Shown in pieces: positions 32,690 to 41,777 of a stretch of DNA of 51,424 nt. The stretch comes from Chloroflexota bacterium (lineage in GTDB: Bacteria; Chloroflexota; Anaerolineae; UBA4142): positions 1 to 51,424 of the forward strand of contig JACRBM010000041.1 of the NCBI GenBank assembly GCA_016219275.1, given 5' to 3'. The translations under genes and the position numbers were made by a program. The first letter of the stretch is position 1. Each line of letters starts with the position of its first letter. The notes beneath the pieces were generated by a model. That model made no database searches, was not told the origin of the DNA, and saw only the letters and a program-made list of their open reading frames with translations.

Positions 32690-34180
32690 ATGAACACCCG
32701 CTCACTTCACCCAACATTCACACTTGCACTCGTCGCGTTCGCGGTGTTTCTCGGCGCGCTCGATCTCACCGTCGTTTCGACGATTTTGCGCCAAGTCATT
32801 TTCGATTTCGAAATTCCGTTTCCGAGCGGACTGAATCAAGCCGCGTGGATCGTCACCGGCTATTTGCTCGCGTACACCTTGACGATGCCGGTCATGGGTC
32901 GCCTCTCCGATCTGTACGGCAGACGCCGCGTGTACACCGCATCGCTCGCGTTGTTCGTCGTCGGCTCCGTGATCGTCGCGCTGTCCAATTCGCTTGAGAC
33001 GATGATTGCGGGACGCGTTGTGCAAGCCCTGGGCGCGGGCGCACTCGTCCCGGTCGCGATGGCAATCGTGGGCGATGTGTTGCCGCCAGAGAAACGCGCG
33101 GTCGCGCTTGGCATCATCGGCGCGGTGGACACCGCCGGCTGGGTTGCGGGACCGCTCTACGGCGCGTGGATGGTCACCCAGTTCGAGTGGCGTTGGGTGT
33201 TTTGGATCAACCTTCCACTCGGCATCGTCGCGGGCGTGCTTGCGTTCATCGCGTTGCGCGATCTCGATCACGCGACAACACACGCGCGAATGGATTACGC
33301 CGGCGCAACGTTGTTGTGCATCGCGCTCGCCTCGCTCAGTCTCGCGCTCACGGGCGAATCGAATTCGGAATCCGCGTTCGCTGCCGCAAGCGCATCGAGC
33401 AGCGGAGGTTTATCGCCGTACGCGCCGGCATTCTTCGCGCTCGGTCTCGTCGCGATCCTGGGATTTGTTTGGCGCGAACGCCGCGCGGCGAGTCCGCTGA
33501 TTGATCTCGCGATGTTCAACGACGCGACGTTTCGCGCGGCGTGCGCGGTGAATCTGCTCGTCGGCGGTGTGTTGATCGCGGCAGTCGTGGACGTGCCGTT
33601 GTTCGTCAACACGGTGATGTTGCTCGCGCGGCGCATGACGCCCGCGCAAGCCGATTGGCACAGCGGCGTGATTCTCGCGATGCTCACCACCTCGATGATG
33701 CTCGCGGCATTCGTCGGCGGCGCGCTCACCGCGCGGTGGAGTTTTCGCGTACCGGTTCTGCTCGGCTTGGTCGTCACGACGCTGGGCTTGGGATTGCTCA
33801 GTCGTTGGAACGCGTCGCTCGACAACGTGACCCAAGCGCGCGACCTGGTCGTGTGCGGCGTCGGACTCGGCATCGTCATCTCGCCGATTGCCACCGCGGT
33901 GATCAACACCGTCGCGGAACACCATCGCGGCACCGCGTCCGCGATTGTGTTGATCTTGCGACTGGTTGGCATGACGATCGCGATCTCGGTGTTGACGACC
34001 TGGGGTGTGCATCGCTTTGACGAACTCTCGCGCGCCGCGCCGCTCGGCGCGCTGACCGCCGAATTTGTCGTCAACATTTCCGCGACCGTGATGAACGAAA
34101 TTTTTCTCATTGCCGCTACGATCTCGGCTATCGCGCTGGTTCCCGCATTGTGGTTGAAATCTGTACGCATTCAAACGTAA
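32690..34180 (+). CDS. MFS transporter, 14-TM DHA2 type (P55/Rv1410-like)
   Basis: This 496-residue transporter has motif D1-like GALDLTVVSTIL (residues 22-33), motif A GRLSDLYGRRR (70-80) and about 14 predicted membrane segments. DHA2-type exporters move drugs and, for mycobacterial P55/Rv1410c, triacylglycerides and PI-mannosides out of the cell. Coupling to the LprG-like lipoprotein suggests a lipid export role here. ATG 32690 is chosen for the conserved start. The two genes are separated by an octad-like repeat (TGTTTCCC tandems, 32640-32676). Confidence 0.85.
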   Translation: MNTRSLHPTFTLALVAFAVFLGALDLTVVSTILRQVIFDFEIPFPSGLNQAAWIVTGYLLAYTLTMPVMGRLSDLYGRRRVYTASLALFVVGSVIVALSNSLETMIAGRVVQALGAGALVPVAMAIVGDVLPPEKRAVALGIIGAVDTAGWVAGPLYGAWMVTQFEWRWVFWINLPLGIVAGVLAFIALRDLDHATTHARMDYAGATLLCIALASLSLALTGESNSESAFAAASASSSGGLSPYAPAFFALGLVAILGFVWRERRAASPLIDLAMFNDATFRAACAVNLLVGGVLIAAVVDVPLFVNTVMLLARRMTPAQADWHSGVILAMLTTSMMLAAFVGGALTARWSFRVPVLLGLVVTTLGLGLLSRWNASLDNVTQARDLVVCGVGLGIVISPIATAVINTVAEHHRGTASAIVLILRLVGMTIAISVLTTWGVHRFDELSRAAPLGALTAEFVVNISATVMNEIFLIAATISAIALVPALWLKSVRIQT

Positions 34181-34222
34181 GGCAAGTTTCCAACTTGCCA
34201 TCTGGCAAATTAGAAATTTGCC
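34181..34222. repeat. Two tandem 8-3-8 hairpins
   Basis: GGCAAGTT-TCC-AACTTGCC (34181-34199) is followed by GGCAAATT-AGA-AATTTGCC (34204-34222). Both are perfect 8-bp stems with 3-nt loops. They directly follow the transporter stop and could attenuate transcription, though no T-run follows. Confidence 0.85.
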
Positions 34223-34246
34223 CCACTGCCCAACTCGGAGGATGAA

Positions 34247-35965
34247 ATGCAAGGAATGGCTCCGCAAGCGTCGCCGGAATCCGGCGGCAACAAAACGCTG
34301 TTGATCGGTTGTAGTGTGCTCGCCGTGCTACTCCTGGTCTGTGTCGGTATTTGGGTCGCGGTGGTGATGGTCGTCGGGACGGATACGCTACTCGCGCTCG
34401 CCGGCTTGGGACCCAAGGCGCAAGCCGCGTCGTTCGCGCCGGTAAACGCGCCGATCTTTGCGTCGCTCGATGTGGATTTTCAGCAAGCCGTGAATTTTCA
34501 AAAGGTGTGGAGCGCATTCGAGCAATCGCCGCGCGCGAAACAAAACACGGACGATTTCAAAAAACAATTTCGCGACGCGTTCAGTTGTGATTTCGACGCG
34601 GACATCGCGCCGTGGTGGGGTCCCGACCTCGCGTTCTTCTTCACCGACCTGACCAACCTCGCGCCGAGTACGACTTCCAGTCGCGCGACGACGAGCGCGC
34701 CGCCGAATTTCGTCGTCGCGATGGGCGTGCGCGATCAGGCGAAAGCGACTGCCGCGATCCAAAAGTGCGTCCCGAAAGATCAAACTGCGCGCACCGAAAC
34801 GTACAAGAATAATAATCTGAAAATCTACAAAGACGCAACGGTCGCGCTGGTCGCGAACCATGTCCTGGTGAGCACGACCACCGATGCGATGCGCGCGGCG
34901 ATTGACGCGCAAACCGGCGGCGCGACAACCGCGCTCGCGAACAGCGCGAAATACAAAAACGCGCTGGCGAATTTGCCGACGAGTCGTACCGCGACATTTT
35001 ACGCCGATTTCGCGCCGCTCGCGGCGACGTACCTCAAATCGCAACCTGGGATTCAGCCGCAGATCCTGACACAACTGGACGCGTATCAAGCCGTCGCCGG
35101 GTCGCTGGCGTTCGTCGAGAACGGCGTCAATCTGGACACGGCTATTACATTCGACATGGCAAAATTGCCGGAATGCTCGCGCAACCTGGCGAAACAACAG
35201 ACCACGCCGACCAAGGCGCTCAACGCGCTGCCCGCGAATACGCTAGGCGTGGTGGCGGCGCACGATTGGAAGAGTCTGTGGGACTGTTCGCTCAGTGTCA
35301 TGGATGCGACCTCGCGCAAGCAAATGCAAGATTCTTTCGATATGGTAAAAAAGCAGACTGGCATTGATATCAATACAGACGTTTTCGATTGGATGACCGG
35401 CGATTTTGCGATTGCCATGACGCCGGCAAAACCGGTGACGTCTGGCGCGCCAGGACTGGGTTTCCTTTTGTTCGTCGAAGCCAAAGACCAAAGTGGAATG
35501 ACCGCCAAGTTGGACAAGATCGTGGACGCGCTCGCCAAGCAAGGGATGCCGCCGATGAAAGATCAAAACATCAAGGGCGTCACGTTCAAGACCGCCAAGC
35601 TGGGTTCGCCGAGCGATCCAAACGCGCCCGCGGCGGGATATGGATTCACCGGCGGATTTCTCGTGATCGGTGGTCCGCTCGACGCGCTCGATGCCGCGGT
35701 CGGCGCGTCGAGCAACGCGCTGACCAAAGACGCGACGTACACTTCGGTGCAAACTGGCGTCGGTAAAAAGAATAGTAGTGTGTTCTACGTCAATGTGAGC
35801 AGTGCGGAATCCGTTTACGCCAGCACACTGACCGGACGCGCGCGCACGAGTTACGAGACCGAGGTTCAACCCTGGGTCAAACCGATCAAGGCGATGGGCA
35901 TCGCAAGTGAAATGACCAAACCGGACGCGAGTGTCAGCACGCTGTTCATCTACATCGCCAAATAA
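34247..35965 (+). CDS. DUF3352-family membrane-anchored protein
   Basis: This 572-residue protein has an N-terminal membrane helix (about residues 17-43) and a large external region. That region begins APVNAPIFASLDVDFQQAVNFQKVW and continues with paired domains containing AFFFTDL and DWMTGDFAIAMTP; these suggest the DUF3352 fold. Its role is unknown. GGAGG precedes the ATG. It follows the LprG-like and MFS genes on the same strand, and a terminator ends the run just downstream. Confidence 0.8.
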   Translation: MQGMAPQASPESGGNKTLLIGCSVLAVLLLVCVGIWVAVVMVVGTDTLLALAGLGPKAQAASFAPVNAPIFASLDVDFQQAVNFQKVWSAFEQSPRAKQNTDDFKKQFRDAFSCDFDADIAPWWGPDLAFFFTDLTNLAPSTTSSRATTSAPPNFVVAMGVRDQAKATAAIQKCVPKDQTARTETYKNNNLKIYKDATVALVANHVLVSTTTDAMRAAIDAQTGGATTALANSAKYKNALANLPTSRTATFYADFAPLAATYLKSQPGIQPQILTQLDAYQAVAGSLAFVENGVNLDTAITFDMAKLPECSRNLAKQQTTPTKALNALPANTLGVVAAHDWKSLWDCSLSVMDATSRKQMQDSFDMVKKQTGIDINTDVFDWMTGDFAIAMTPAKPVTSGAPGLGFLLFVEAKDQSGMTAKLDKIVDALAKQGMPPMKDQNIKGVTFKTAKLGSPSDPNAPAAGYGFTGGFLVIGGPLDALDAAVGASSNALTKDATYTSVQTGVGKKNSSVFYVNVSSAESVYASTLTGRARTSYETEVQPWVKPIKAMGIASEMTKPDASVSTLFIYIAK

Positions 35966-35989
35966 AATAAATTCATCAGCAAAAACCAG

Positions 35990-36026
35990 AGGCGAGCCAG
36001 TGATGGCTCGCCTCATCTTTTTCTTG
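35990..36026. terminator. Bidirectional-looking terminator
   Basis: AGGCGAGCCA (35990-35999) pairs with TGGCTCGCCT (36004-36013) and is followed by CATCTTTTTCTTG. It sits between the DUF3352 gene and the convergent anti-sigma gene. Confidence 0.85.
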
Positions 36027-36052
36027 TGTGCTTGGCGCGATTCGCGCGCGCT

Positions 36053-37003
36053 TTATCGTCGTCGCCACAACATCAAGGTCAACGCGGCGAGAAACACTGC
36101 CGCGAACAAGACGACGAATTGCGCGACGCGCAGCGGCGTGAACAAGTTTTGTCGCGGCGCAGATATTGGTTCGGGCGCAATCGCAATCGTCGGCGGGATG
36201 ATCGCGACGCGCGTAGGCAGAGGAGTCGCGGTCGGCGCGAGCGTGGCGGTCGGCGATGGCACAACCGTTGGCGATGGCGCGGCAGTTGGCGATGTGGCAT
36301 CACGCGGCGCGACTGCCGGTTGCGCGACTTTGCTGGTCGCGTCCGTCGCGGGTGTCATGGTTTCAGTTACGTTGCCAAGACTCGCTGGCGGCGCTGGTGT
36401 CGCCGCGCGCGTGCCTTCGAACGCATTCCCAGCCCGCGCGGTCGTCGGCAACGCGGCGGCAGTCGCCGCCGGCGCAGATGTTGGTTTCGGCGCAGAGGTC
36501 GGCAACGCGGCGGGCGCGGGTGCGGCAGGTCTGGTCGGCTCCGGCGCGCGCGTCGCTGCCGGCGCTTTGGTTGGTGCAGGTGCTTGCGTCGGCGCAAATG
36601 CGAGCGAGGTCGGCGCGGCTTGTTCTTGCGCTGGCGCGCGCATCAATGCCGCCGGCGCCGGTGCAGACGTACCGGAAGATTGCATCAACAGATCAGTCGC
36701 GATGAGCGCGAACAACAACACCGTCGCAGCGACCGTCGCGAAACGCAGTGCGACAAAACCGAATGACGGCGCGCGCTGAACCGGCACGGGTAACACAAAC
36801 GAACGCCGCAACTTGGGCGCGGGCGCTTGCTTGACGAGCGACATCGTCCACCGCAACGCGTCGAGACTCGTGCGGCAACCCGCGCACCCGCGCAGATGCG
36901 TTTCAATTTGCGCGCGCGTGGTAGAGTCGAGTTGCCCATCCACGTACGCGGATAGACGATCTTCGACCCACGCATGCACTTTATCGTTACTATCGCCAAA
37001 CAT
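36053..37003 (-). CDS. Anti-sigma factor, zinc-finger type, with long extracytoplasmic region
   Basis: This 316-residue protein starts with a cytoplasmic ZAS domain carrying H36-x3-C40-x2-C43 (HLRGCAGC), which binds an ECF sigma factor. A membrane helix spans about residues 85-107. An external region of some 180 residues is almost entirely Pro, Ala and Thr, followed by a second membrane helix and a short basic tail (MLWRRR). The Pro/Ala/Thr linker could be a stalk or a glycosylation site. The sigma gene lies 3 nt upstream, so the pair is co-transcribed. Confidence 0.88.
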   Translation of the reverse strand: MFGDSNDKVHAWVEDRLSAYVDGQLDSTTRAQIETHLRGCAGCRTSLDALRWTMSLVKQAPAPKLRRSFVLPVPVQRAPSFGFVALRFATVAATVLLFALIATDLLMQSSGTSAPAPAALMRAPAQEQAAPTSLAFAPTQAPAPTKAPAATRAPEPTRPAAPAPAALPTSAPKPTSAPAATAAALPTTARAGNAFEGTRAATPAPPASLGNVTETMTPATDATSKVAQPAVAPRDATSPTAAPSPTVVPSPTATLAPTATPLPTRVAIIPPTIAIAPEPISAPRQNLFTPLRVAQFVVLFAAVFLAALTLMLWRRR

Positions 37004-37006
37004 ATT

Positions 37007-37609
37007 TCACACTCGCTCACTATTCAGACGATAACGCGCGGGCAAAAGTTCCTGCTGGTTCAACAGAAAATCGCGCACGTGCGCACGCGCGCGACTAAGC
37101 CGCGATTTCACCGTGCCGACGTTCGTATTCGTCGCGGTCGCGGCTTCGTCATAATCGAATCCTTCGATATCCACCAACACCAACGTCGCGCGCTGATCCG
37201 GCGGCAAAGTCGCGATGCCGCGTTGAATCAGCGCGCCGAGTTCTTGACGTTCGGCAAATTCCTGAGGTGTTTCCGGCGCAGCGCGATCCACGCCCGGCGC
37301 GGGATTGTCCGGATCAACCAACAACGCGTCGAGCGAGGCGGTTGGACGGCGTTGCTTGGCGCGCAGTTGATCGTAGCACGCGTTCGTCACGATGCGTAAC
37401 AACCACGCTTTGAACGAGCCGCCGCGAAAATCGCGCAGATGTTTGAACGCGGAAATGAACGCGTTTTGCGTCGCATCTTCCGCCGCGGCGGTATCGCCAA
37501 CTACGCGATACGCGGTGCGGTACGCCAACGCCTGATACGCGCGGACAAGTTGGTTGAATGACGGCACATCCCCTTTTTGTGCCGCAAAAATCAGCGTTTT
37601 TTCGTCCAT
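37007..37609 (-). CDS. ECF RNA polymerase sigma factor
   Basis: This 200-residue protein has region 2 (FNQLVRAYQALAYRTAYRVVGD, then EDATQNAFISAFKHLRDFRGG and FKAWLLRIVTNACYDQLR) and region 4 (LPPDQRATLVLVDIEGFDYDEAATATNTNVGTVKSRLSRAR in shape). It directs polymerase to stress-specific promoters and is held by the anti-sigma factor encoded next. Its own promoter is not clear, because the upstream bases also carry the divergent tRNA promoter. Confidence 0.93.
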   Translation of the reverse strand: MDEKTLIFAAQKGDVPSFNQLVRAYQALAYRTAYRVVGDTAAAEDATQNAFISAFKHLRDFRGGSFKAWLLRIVTNACYDQLRAKQRRPTASLDALLVDPDNPAPGVDRAAPETPQEFAERQELGALIQRGIATLPPDQRATLVLVDIEGFDYDEAATATNTNVGTVKSRLSRARAHVRDFLLNQQELLPARYRLNSERV

Positions 37610-37626
37610 AGCGAAGTTGAGATAAT

Positions 37627-37655
37627 TTGACTTAACAACGTTTTTCCAATATACT
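37627..37655 (+). promoter_or_regulatory. Promoter of tRNA-Leu
   Basis: TTGACT (37627-37632), 17 nt, TATACT (37650-37655). The tRNA begins 13 nt after the -10. Confidence 0.8.
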
Positions 37656-37667
37656 TGCTATCGTCAA

Positions 37668-37751
37668 GCCGAAGTGGCGGAACTGGCAGACGCGCACGAC
37701 TCAAAATCGTGTGAGCTTACGCTCTTGTGGGTTCGATTCCCTCCTTCGGCA
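37668..37751 (+). tRNA. tRNA-Leu (anticodon CAA)
   Basis: GCCGAAG at the 5' end pairs with CTTCGGC at 37744-37750, followed by discriminator A. The anticodon stem CACGA/TCGTG encloses the loop CTCAAAA, giving CAA. The long variable arm GAGCTTACGCTC marks a class II tRNA, and the T arm reads GTGGGTTCGATTCCCTC. The 3' CCA is not encoded. Confidence 0.96.
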
Positions 37752-37920
37752 CTCACATTTTTATTATATCATGATTCGAGATTAAAGCCACATTCGCCGG
37801 TGATGAAACATCCATTACTTGCGCGAGCATCCCGCTCGACAAATTTTCATTCTTCCATCGGCGTTTTATCCTCTCCAGTGCTTTCATCAACTCCGCCGTC
37901 GCACAGACCCGGCGGAACGC

Positions 37921-38739
37921 GTGCGCCTTGAGCGCGAGGAAACAAACGGAGCAAAACGAATCTCCCGAAACACCAAAGATGTTTCGCTCGTGTCGGTGAT
38001 TGGAGCCACGGTAACGAGCGCGGTCTTGGGCATGGCGATCGGTTTGGCGATTGCGTGGCTGGGCGTCCCGGTTCCCTTTTGGAATACCAGCCCCGCGAGC
38101 TTGCGCCAATCCATCAAAAACGATTATGTCCGCATGATCAGCGCCTCGTACGAGTTGTCCGGCGATCTGCCGCTGGCTAGACGACGCCTGGAACAACTCG
38201 AACTGAGCGACCCCGCACGAACATTCTTGGATCTCATCGCACAGGAAAAACAATCTCTGGGCAACTCGGCAATTCAAGATTCGTTGATCCATTTGGGTCA
38301 AGCGCTGGGCTATCGTCTGCCCTACACCGCACAACGTCCCGCGCCCGGCGCGCGTACATCGTCCGATCCCATTGCGCTGCCAACCCAAGCCATCGCGACC
38401 TTTGTATTGAAGGAACACACCAAACTGACTTGTACGGAAGAACCCGACGCCGCGTTTCTTCGTCTGATCGTGCGCGATCAAACCGGCCGCGACTTGCCGA
38501 ACATGGCGATTGCAGTCCGTTCGGCAAACGGCGAAGAAATCGTCTACACGGGACTCAAGCCCGAACGCGGACTCGGTTACGCGGATGTGCAGGTCGAACC
38601 CGGCAAGTACGCCGTGACGATTCTCAACGCGCCGAGCGAAGCGGCGACCGATTTGCTGATCGGCGCACCGCCGGCGAACTGCCGCAATGATCGCGGCGCA
38701 ACGCCGCGCGGATGGAAGATTGTTTTTCAGCAGAAATGA
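37921..38739 (+). CDS. Uncharacterised membrane-anchored protein
   Basis: The 272-residue protein has a basic N-terminus, one membrane helix (VSLVSVIGATVTSAVLGMAI) and an external domain. This contains YELSGDLPLARRRLEQLELSD, a TPR-like hairpin, and then a beta-rich part (AFLRLIVRDQTGRDLPNMAIAVRS). The last part resembles a carboxypeptidase-regulatory-like or Ig fold, but this is uncertain. GTG 37921 follows GGCGG and is preferred; the frame continues upstream to a TTG at 37819 without convincing sequence. A reverse-strand ORF overlapping it is a shadow. Confidence 0.6.
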   Translation: MRLEREETNGAKRISRNTKDVSLVSVIGATVTSAVLGMAIGLAIAWLGVPVPFWNTSPASLRQSIKNDYVRMISASYELSGDLPLARRRLEQLELSDPARTFLDLIAQEKQSLGNSAIQDSLIHLGQALGYRLPYTAQRPAPGARTSSDPIALPTQAIATFVLKEHTKLTCTEEPDAAFLRLIVRDQTGRDLPNMAIAVRSANGEEIVYTGLKPERGLGYADVQVEPGKYAVTILNAPSEAATDLLIGAPPANCRNDRGATPRGWKIVFQQK

Positions 38740-38746
38740 ACGACTA

Positions 38747-38822
38747 CTCAGCCCACCCTTGCAAAAGTTGCCAATCCCTTTTCCAAGTAAGCACGCCTTC
38801 AAAACTTCGCAAGGGTGAGCAG
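38747..38822. repeat. Imperfect palindrome upstream of the cNMP-domain gene
   Basis: CTCAGCCCACCCTTGCAAAAGTT faces AAAACTTCGCAAGGGTGAG, so the segment can form a long hairpin. It lies between two genes and has no coding content. Confidence 0.65.
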
Positions 38823-38858
38823 TCACAGAAATGAACTTTGTCCCGGAGGAAATCCTGA

Positions 38859-41771
38859 GTGATTCCACAACCTATTGACCAAGTACCACTCTTTCAGAAC
38901 TTGTCGGATGACGAACGCCAACCTTTGATCGCGCGTTTGCGCCGACGCACCGTTGCCAGTGGCGAATTGATTTTTGCCGAGGGTTATCCCAGCGACGCGC
39001 TCTATGTCGTGCATGCGGGCTTGGTCAAACTTTCCAGTGGTTCCAAGACCGCGACGCTCGCCAACCTGGGCGCGGGCAGTTTGCTCGGCGAAGTAGATTG
39101 CTTGCTCGAACGTCCGTACTCCGCGACCGCGCACGCCGCGGCGAATACCGAGCTGCTCGTGCTCGCGCGCGCGGACATTGAAGAATTGATCAGCGAACAT
39201 CCTGGCATCGGGTTAAAGCTCGGCGCGGGTTTGGGCGTCCACATTCCATTCCTCGAACAATACCTCGTTCAACATCGCTTGCGTAACATCGAACTCCTCA
39301 GCGCGTTGTCGGAAGAAGATCTGCGTTTGATCGCGCAGAGTCTTGGCTTTGGCACGTTCGCGCGCGGCGATACGCTGATCGAAGATGGGATGGATGGCGA
39401 AGCCGCGTTCATTATCGAAGAAGGACAGGTGCGACTCATCACCGAATCGTCCGACGGCACGTCGTTCGACGATTTGAACGAAGGACAGATTTTCGGTCTG
39501 ACCTCGCTCATCACCGGCAAGCCGTACACTTCGACGGCGCGCGCCGTGACGCCGGTGAACGTTTGGGTGCTCGCGCGCGAAAATTATCAATACCTGATCA
39601 ACGAACGTCCCGCGATCAAACTTGCGTTCAGTCGCGCGCTCGCCGAATCGTTGAGCACGAACGATCAAGCCGACGCGGTGCAACGTATGCGCGCACTCGA
39701 TCTGTTTCACGATGTGCCGAACGACGCGCTCACCGCGATTGCCGCGCGCCTGGTCTTGCGTCATTTTCCGGCGGAAGAAGCGATTTACACCGAAGGCACA
39801 CCGGGCGACGCGATGTACATCATCGAAGCCGGCGAAGTCAAGTTGATGGAGACCGCGTTCTCCGACGCGCAATTGCTCGAGCGCATTCGCGCCGGCAGTT
39901 TCTTCGGCGAAATGGCGCTCCTCACCGGACGCACGCGCGCGGAATGCGCTCGCGCCGCGACCGACACGACCGTGTGGGTACTCTACAAAGGCGACTTTGA
40001 CGACGTGATGGTGCGCTTTCCGGAAATCAGCGTTTCGTTGAGCCGCGCGATCACCGACCGCCTCGCCTCACGCGAGAATGATTTCGTGATTCGGCACTTG
40101 CGCCGCATCGCGCTCTTTTCGAATTTGACGAATGCCGAGTTGAACGCGATCGCGAAAAAAGTGCGCGGCTTGCGTTTTCGTCCCGGCGAGATCATTTGCT
40201 TTGGCGGACAACCAGCGCACACGCTGTACATGATCGAGCGCGGCGAAGTCAAACGCATCGGCGTCGGTCCGAACGGCGAACCGGTTACGGTGGACTTGCT
40301 CGACGCCGGCGATTCGTTCAGCGAACAAGCCATCGTGCAAAACCTGGGTTACGAGTACACCGCGCAGGCGCTCGAAGAAGTTGAAGTGTGGACGATCAGC
40401 AAAGGCGATTTCGTCGCGCTGATGGAACAGTATCCGTCGCTTGCGATGACCGTCACGCGTTTGATCGCCGATCGGTTGTCGCACGCGCAAGGCGCGCCCG
40501 CGTCGCACACGCGTCCGCCGACTACGCGTCCACCCGGCGCGATGCCGCCGCCGCGTCCGCCGGTCGGGCGCATCCAACGACCGCCGTCCGGTGCGCGTCC
40601 GATTTCGCGCGCGTCCATCGTGCCGCCCATCGCGCCAAATGCGATTTTGCCCGGCGCGACCGCGTCGGCAAGCGCGCCAGCGCAACCGGTCAATCGCGCG
40701 CCGCGACCGCCCAAACCTCCGTTTCATCTCCCGTTCCAGAAATCCGGCGCACTCGTGCCGGCAACAAGTCGCGCGCCTGCCGCACCTAGCGCGACGAATC
40801 GCGCGCCGCGACCGCCGAAACCTGGGTTGCATCTCCCGTTCCAGCACGTCCACGCGGCGCAAGCCAAAACTCAACCGGTCTCATCCAAGCTACAACCCGC
40901 CGCGCCGAAGACCTACGCGCCGGCGCAACCGCGTCGCGGTTTCTTTGCCGAAGCCGGCGAGTGGCTCAACGGTTTGTCATTCGGCGCGAAAATGCGCGCG
41001 TTGACGCTGGGCGCGTTGGTGATGTGGCTCGCGTTGATCGCACTGCCGTTCACGACGATCAGCGCCGTCAGTTCGACTGTCGGCGGATTGCAGATTTCAA
41101 ACGCGCAAAACGGCAACAGTGGAACAACGAACGCGTCCGCGCAGAACGAACCGGATCCGATCAATCGTTTGAAAATCGCGTTCGCCATTCCGACCGACAC
41201 GCCGCGTCCCACCCCAACTCCGAAACCAACAAGCACACCGCGCCCGACCCCGACGCGTGTCGTCGCAACGCGCGTCCCGCCGACACCGGTCCCCGCGCCG
41301 GTCGCCGCCGCGCCCGCCGCGCCCGCCGCGCCGCCCCTTGCCCCGCGTTACATTGATCCGCGTCTGGGCAATGGACCGCAAGTGTTGCCGCATCTCGAGG
41401 GCGTCAAGGTAGAAGAGGCGCAAGGTGTTCAGCGCGGACAGAAATTCTGGCGCGTGATCAGTCTTAAGTTCGAAAATATTGACGAGTCCGGCAGCGATCA
41501 CACCATCTATGTCAAAGTGCTCGGCGAAGATGGCAAACGCGTGGATGGTAAAAAAGCGCATCTCACGAGCGTGGGTGGTCTATCAGAATATCCCGATGAA
41601 AAGCCCGCCGCCGATATGTGCGATTGCAACTATAACTATCCGATGTATGGCGACGGCTATGGCTTTAACATCGAAGATCAATACCCCAGCGACAAAGCGA
41701 TGGGCATGATTATGCCCTTGAAGCGACACGTAAACTATCGAGTCACTTTTCAACTCGTTACCATGCCGTAA
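38859..41771 (+). CDS. Transmembrane protein with four cyclic-nucleotide-binding-like domains and an external domain
   Basis: This 970-residue protein has four tandem CRP-type effector domains (roughly 8-130, 140-255, 265-390, 395-520), each with a L-F-x-x-L start and a beta-roll such as GDAMYIIEAGEVKLME. A Pro-rich region with two near-repeats (NRAPRPPKP..HLPFQ) leads to a membrane helix near 714-738, then a Thr/Pro linker (PTPTPKPTSTPRPTPT) and an external domain of about 140 residues ending QLVTMP. In the phosphate-binding cassette only domain 3 keeps the GE...R pattern (GEMALLTGRTRAECA); domains 1, 2 and 4 have Y or other residues instead of the Arg. No HTH or enzyme domain is present. 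GGAGG precedes GTG 38859. A terminator follows. Confidence 0.85.
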   Translation: MIPQPIDQVPLFQNLSDDERQPLIARLRRRTVASGELIFAEGYPSDALYVVHAGLVKLSSGSKTATLANLGAGSLLGEVDCLLERPYSATAHAAANTELLVLARADIEELISEHPGIGLKLGAGLGVHIPFLEQYLVQHRLRNIELLSALSEEDLRLIAQSLGFGTFARGDTLIEDGMDGEAAFIIEEGQVRLITESSDGTSFDDLNEGQIFGLTSLITGKPYTSTARAVTPVNVWVLARENYQYLINERPAIKLAFSRALAESLSTNDQADAVQRMRALDLFHDVPNDALTAIAARLVLRHFPAEEAIYTEGTPGDAMYIIEAGEVKLMETAFSDAQLLERIRAGSFFGEMALLTGRTRAECARAATDTTVWVLYKGDFDDVMVRFPEISVSLSRAITDRLASRENDFVIRHLRRIALFSNLTNAELNAIAKKVRGLRFRPGEIICFGGQPAHTLYMIERGEVKRIGVGPNGEPVTVDLLDAGDSFSEQAIVQNLGYEYTAQALEEVEVWTISKGDFVALMEQYPSLAMTVTRLIADRLSHAQGAPASHTRPPTTRPPGAMPPPRPPVGRIQRPPSGARPISRASIVPPIAPNAILPGATASASAPAQPVNRAPRPPKPPFHLPFQKSGALVPATSRAPAAPSATNRAPRPPKPGLHLPFQHVHAAQAKTQPVSSKLQPAAPKTYAPAQPRRGFFAEAGEWLNGLSFGAKMRALTLGALVMWLALIALPFTTISAVSSTVGGLQISNAQNGNSGTTNASAQNEPDPINRLKIAFAIPTDTPRPTPTPKPTSTPRPTPTRVVATRVPPTPVPAPVAAAPAAPAAPPLAPRYIDPRLGNGPQVLPHLEGVKVEEAQGVQRGQKFWRVISLKFENIDESGSDHTIYVKVLGEDGKRVDGKKAHLTSVGGLSEYPDEKPAADMCDCNYNYPMYGDGYGFNIEDQYPSDKAMGMIMPLKRHVNYRVTFQLVTMP

Positions 41772-41777
41772 CGCACA

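Noticed and set aside
35931-36779. Plus-strand Gly/Ala-rich ORFs at 35931 and 36026
   Set aside because: They are antisense to the Pro/Ala/Thr-coding stalk of the anti-sigma factor; low complexity explains the open frames.
37753-38868. 371-residue minus-strand ORF
   Set aside because: The plus frame has a membrane helix, a start with ribosome site and host-like codon use; the minus frame is Cys/Arg-rich without domains.
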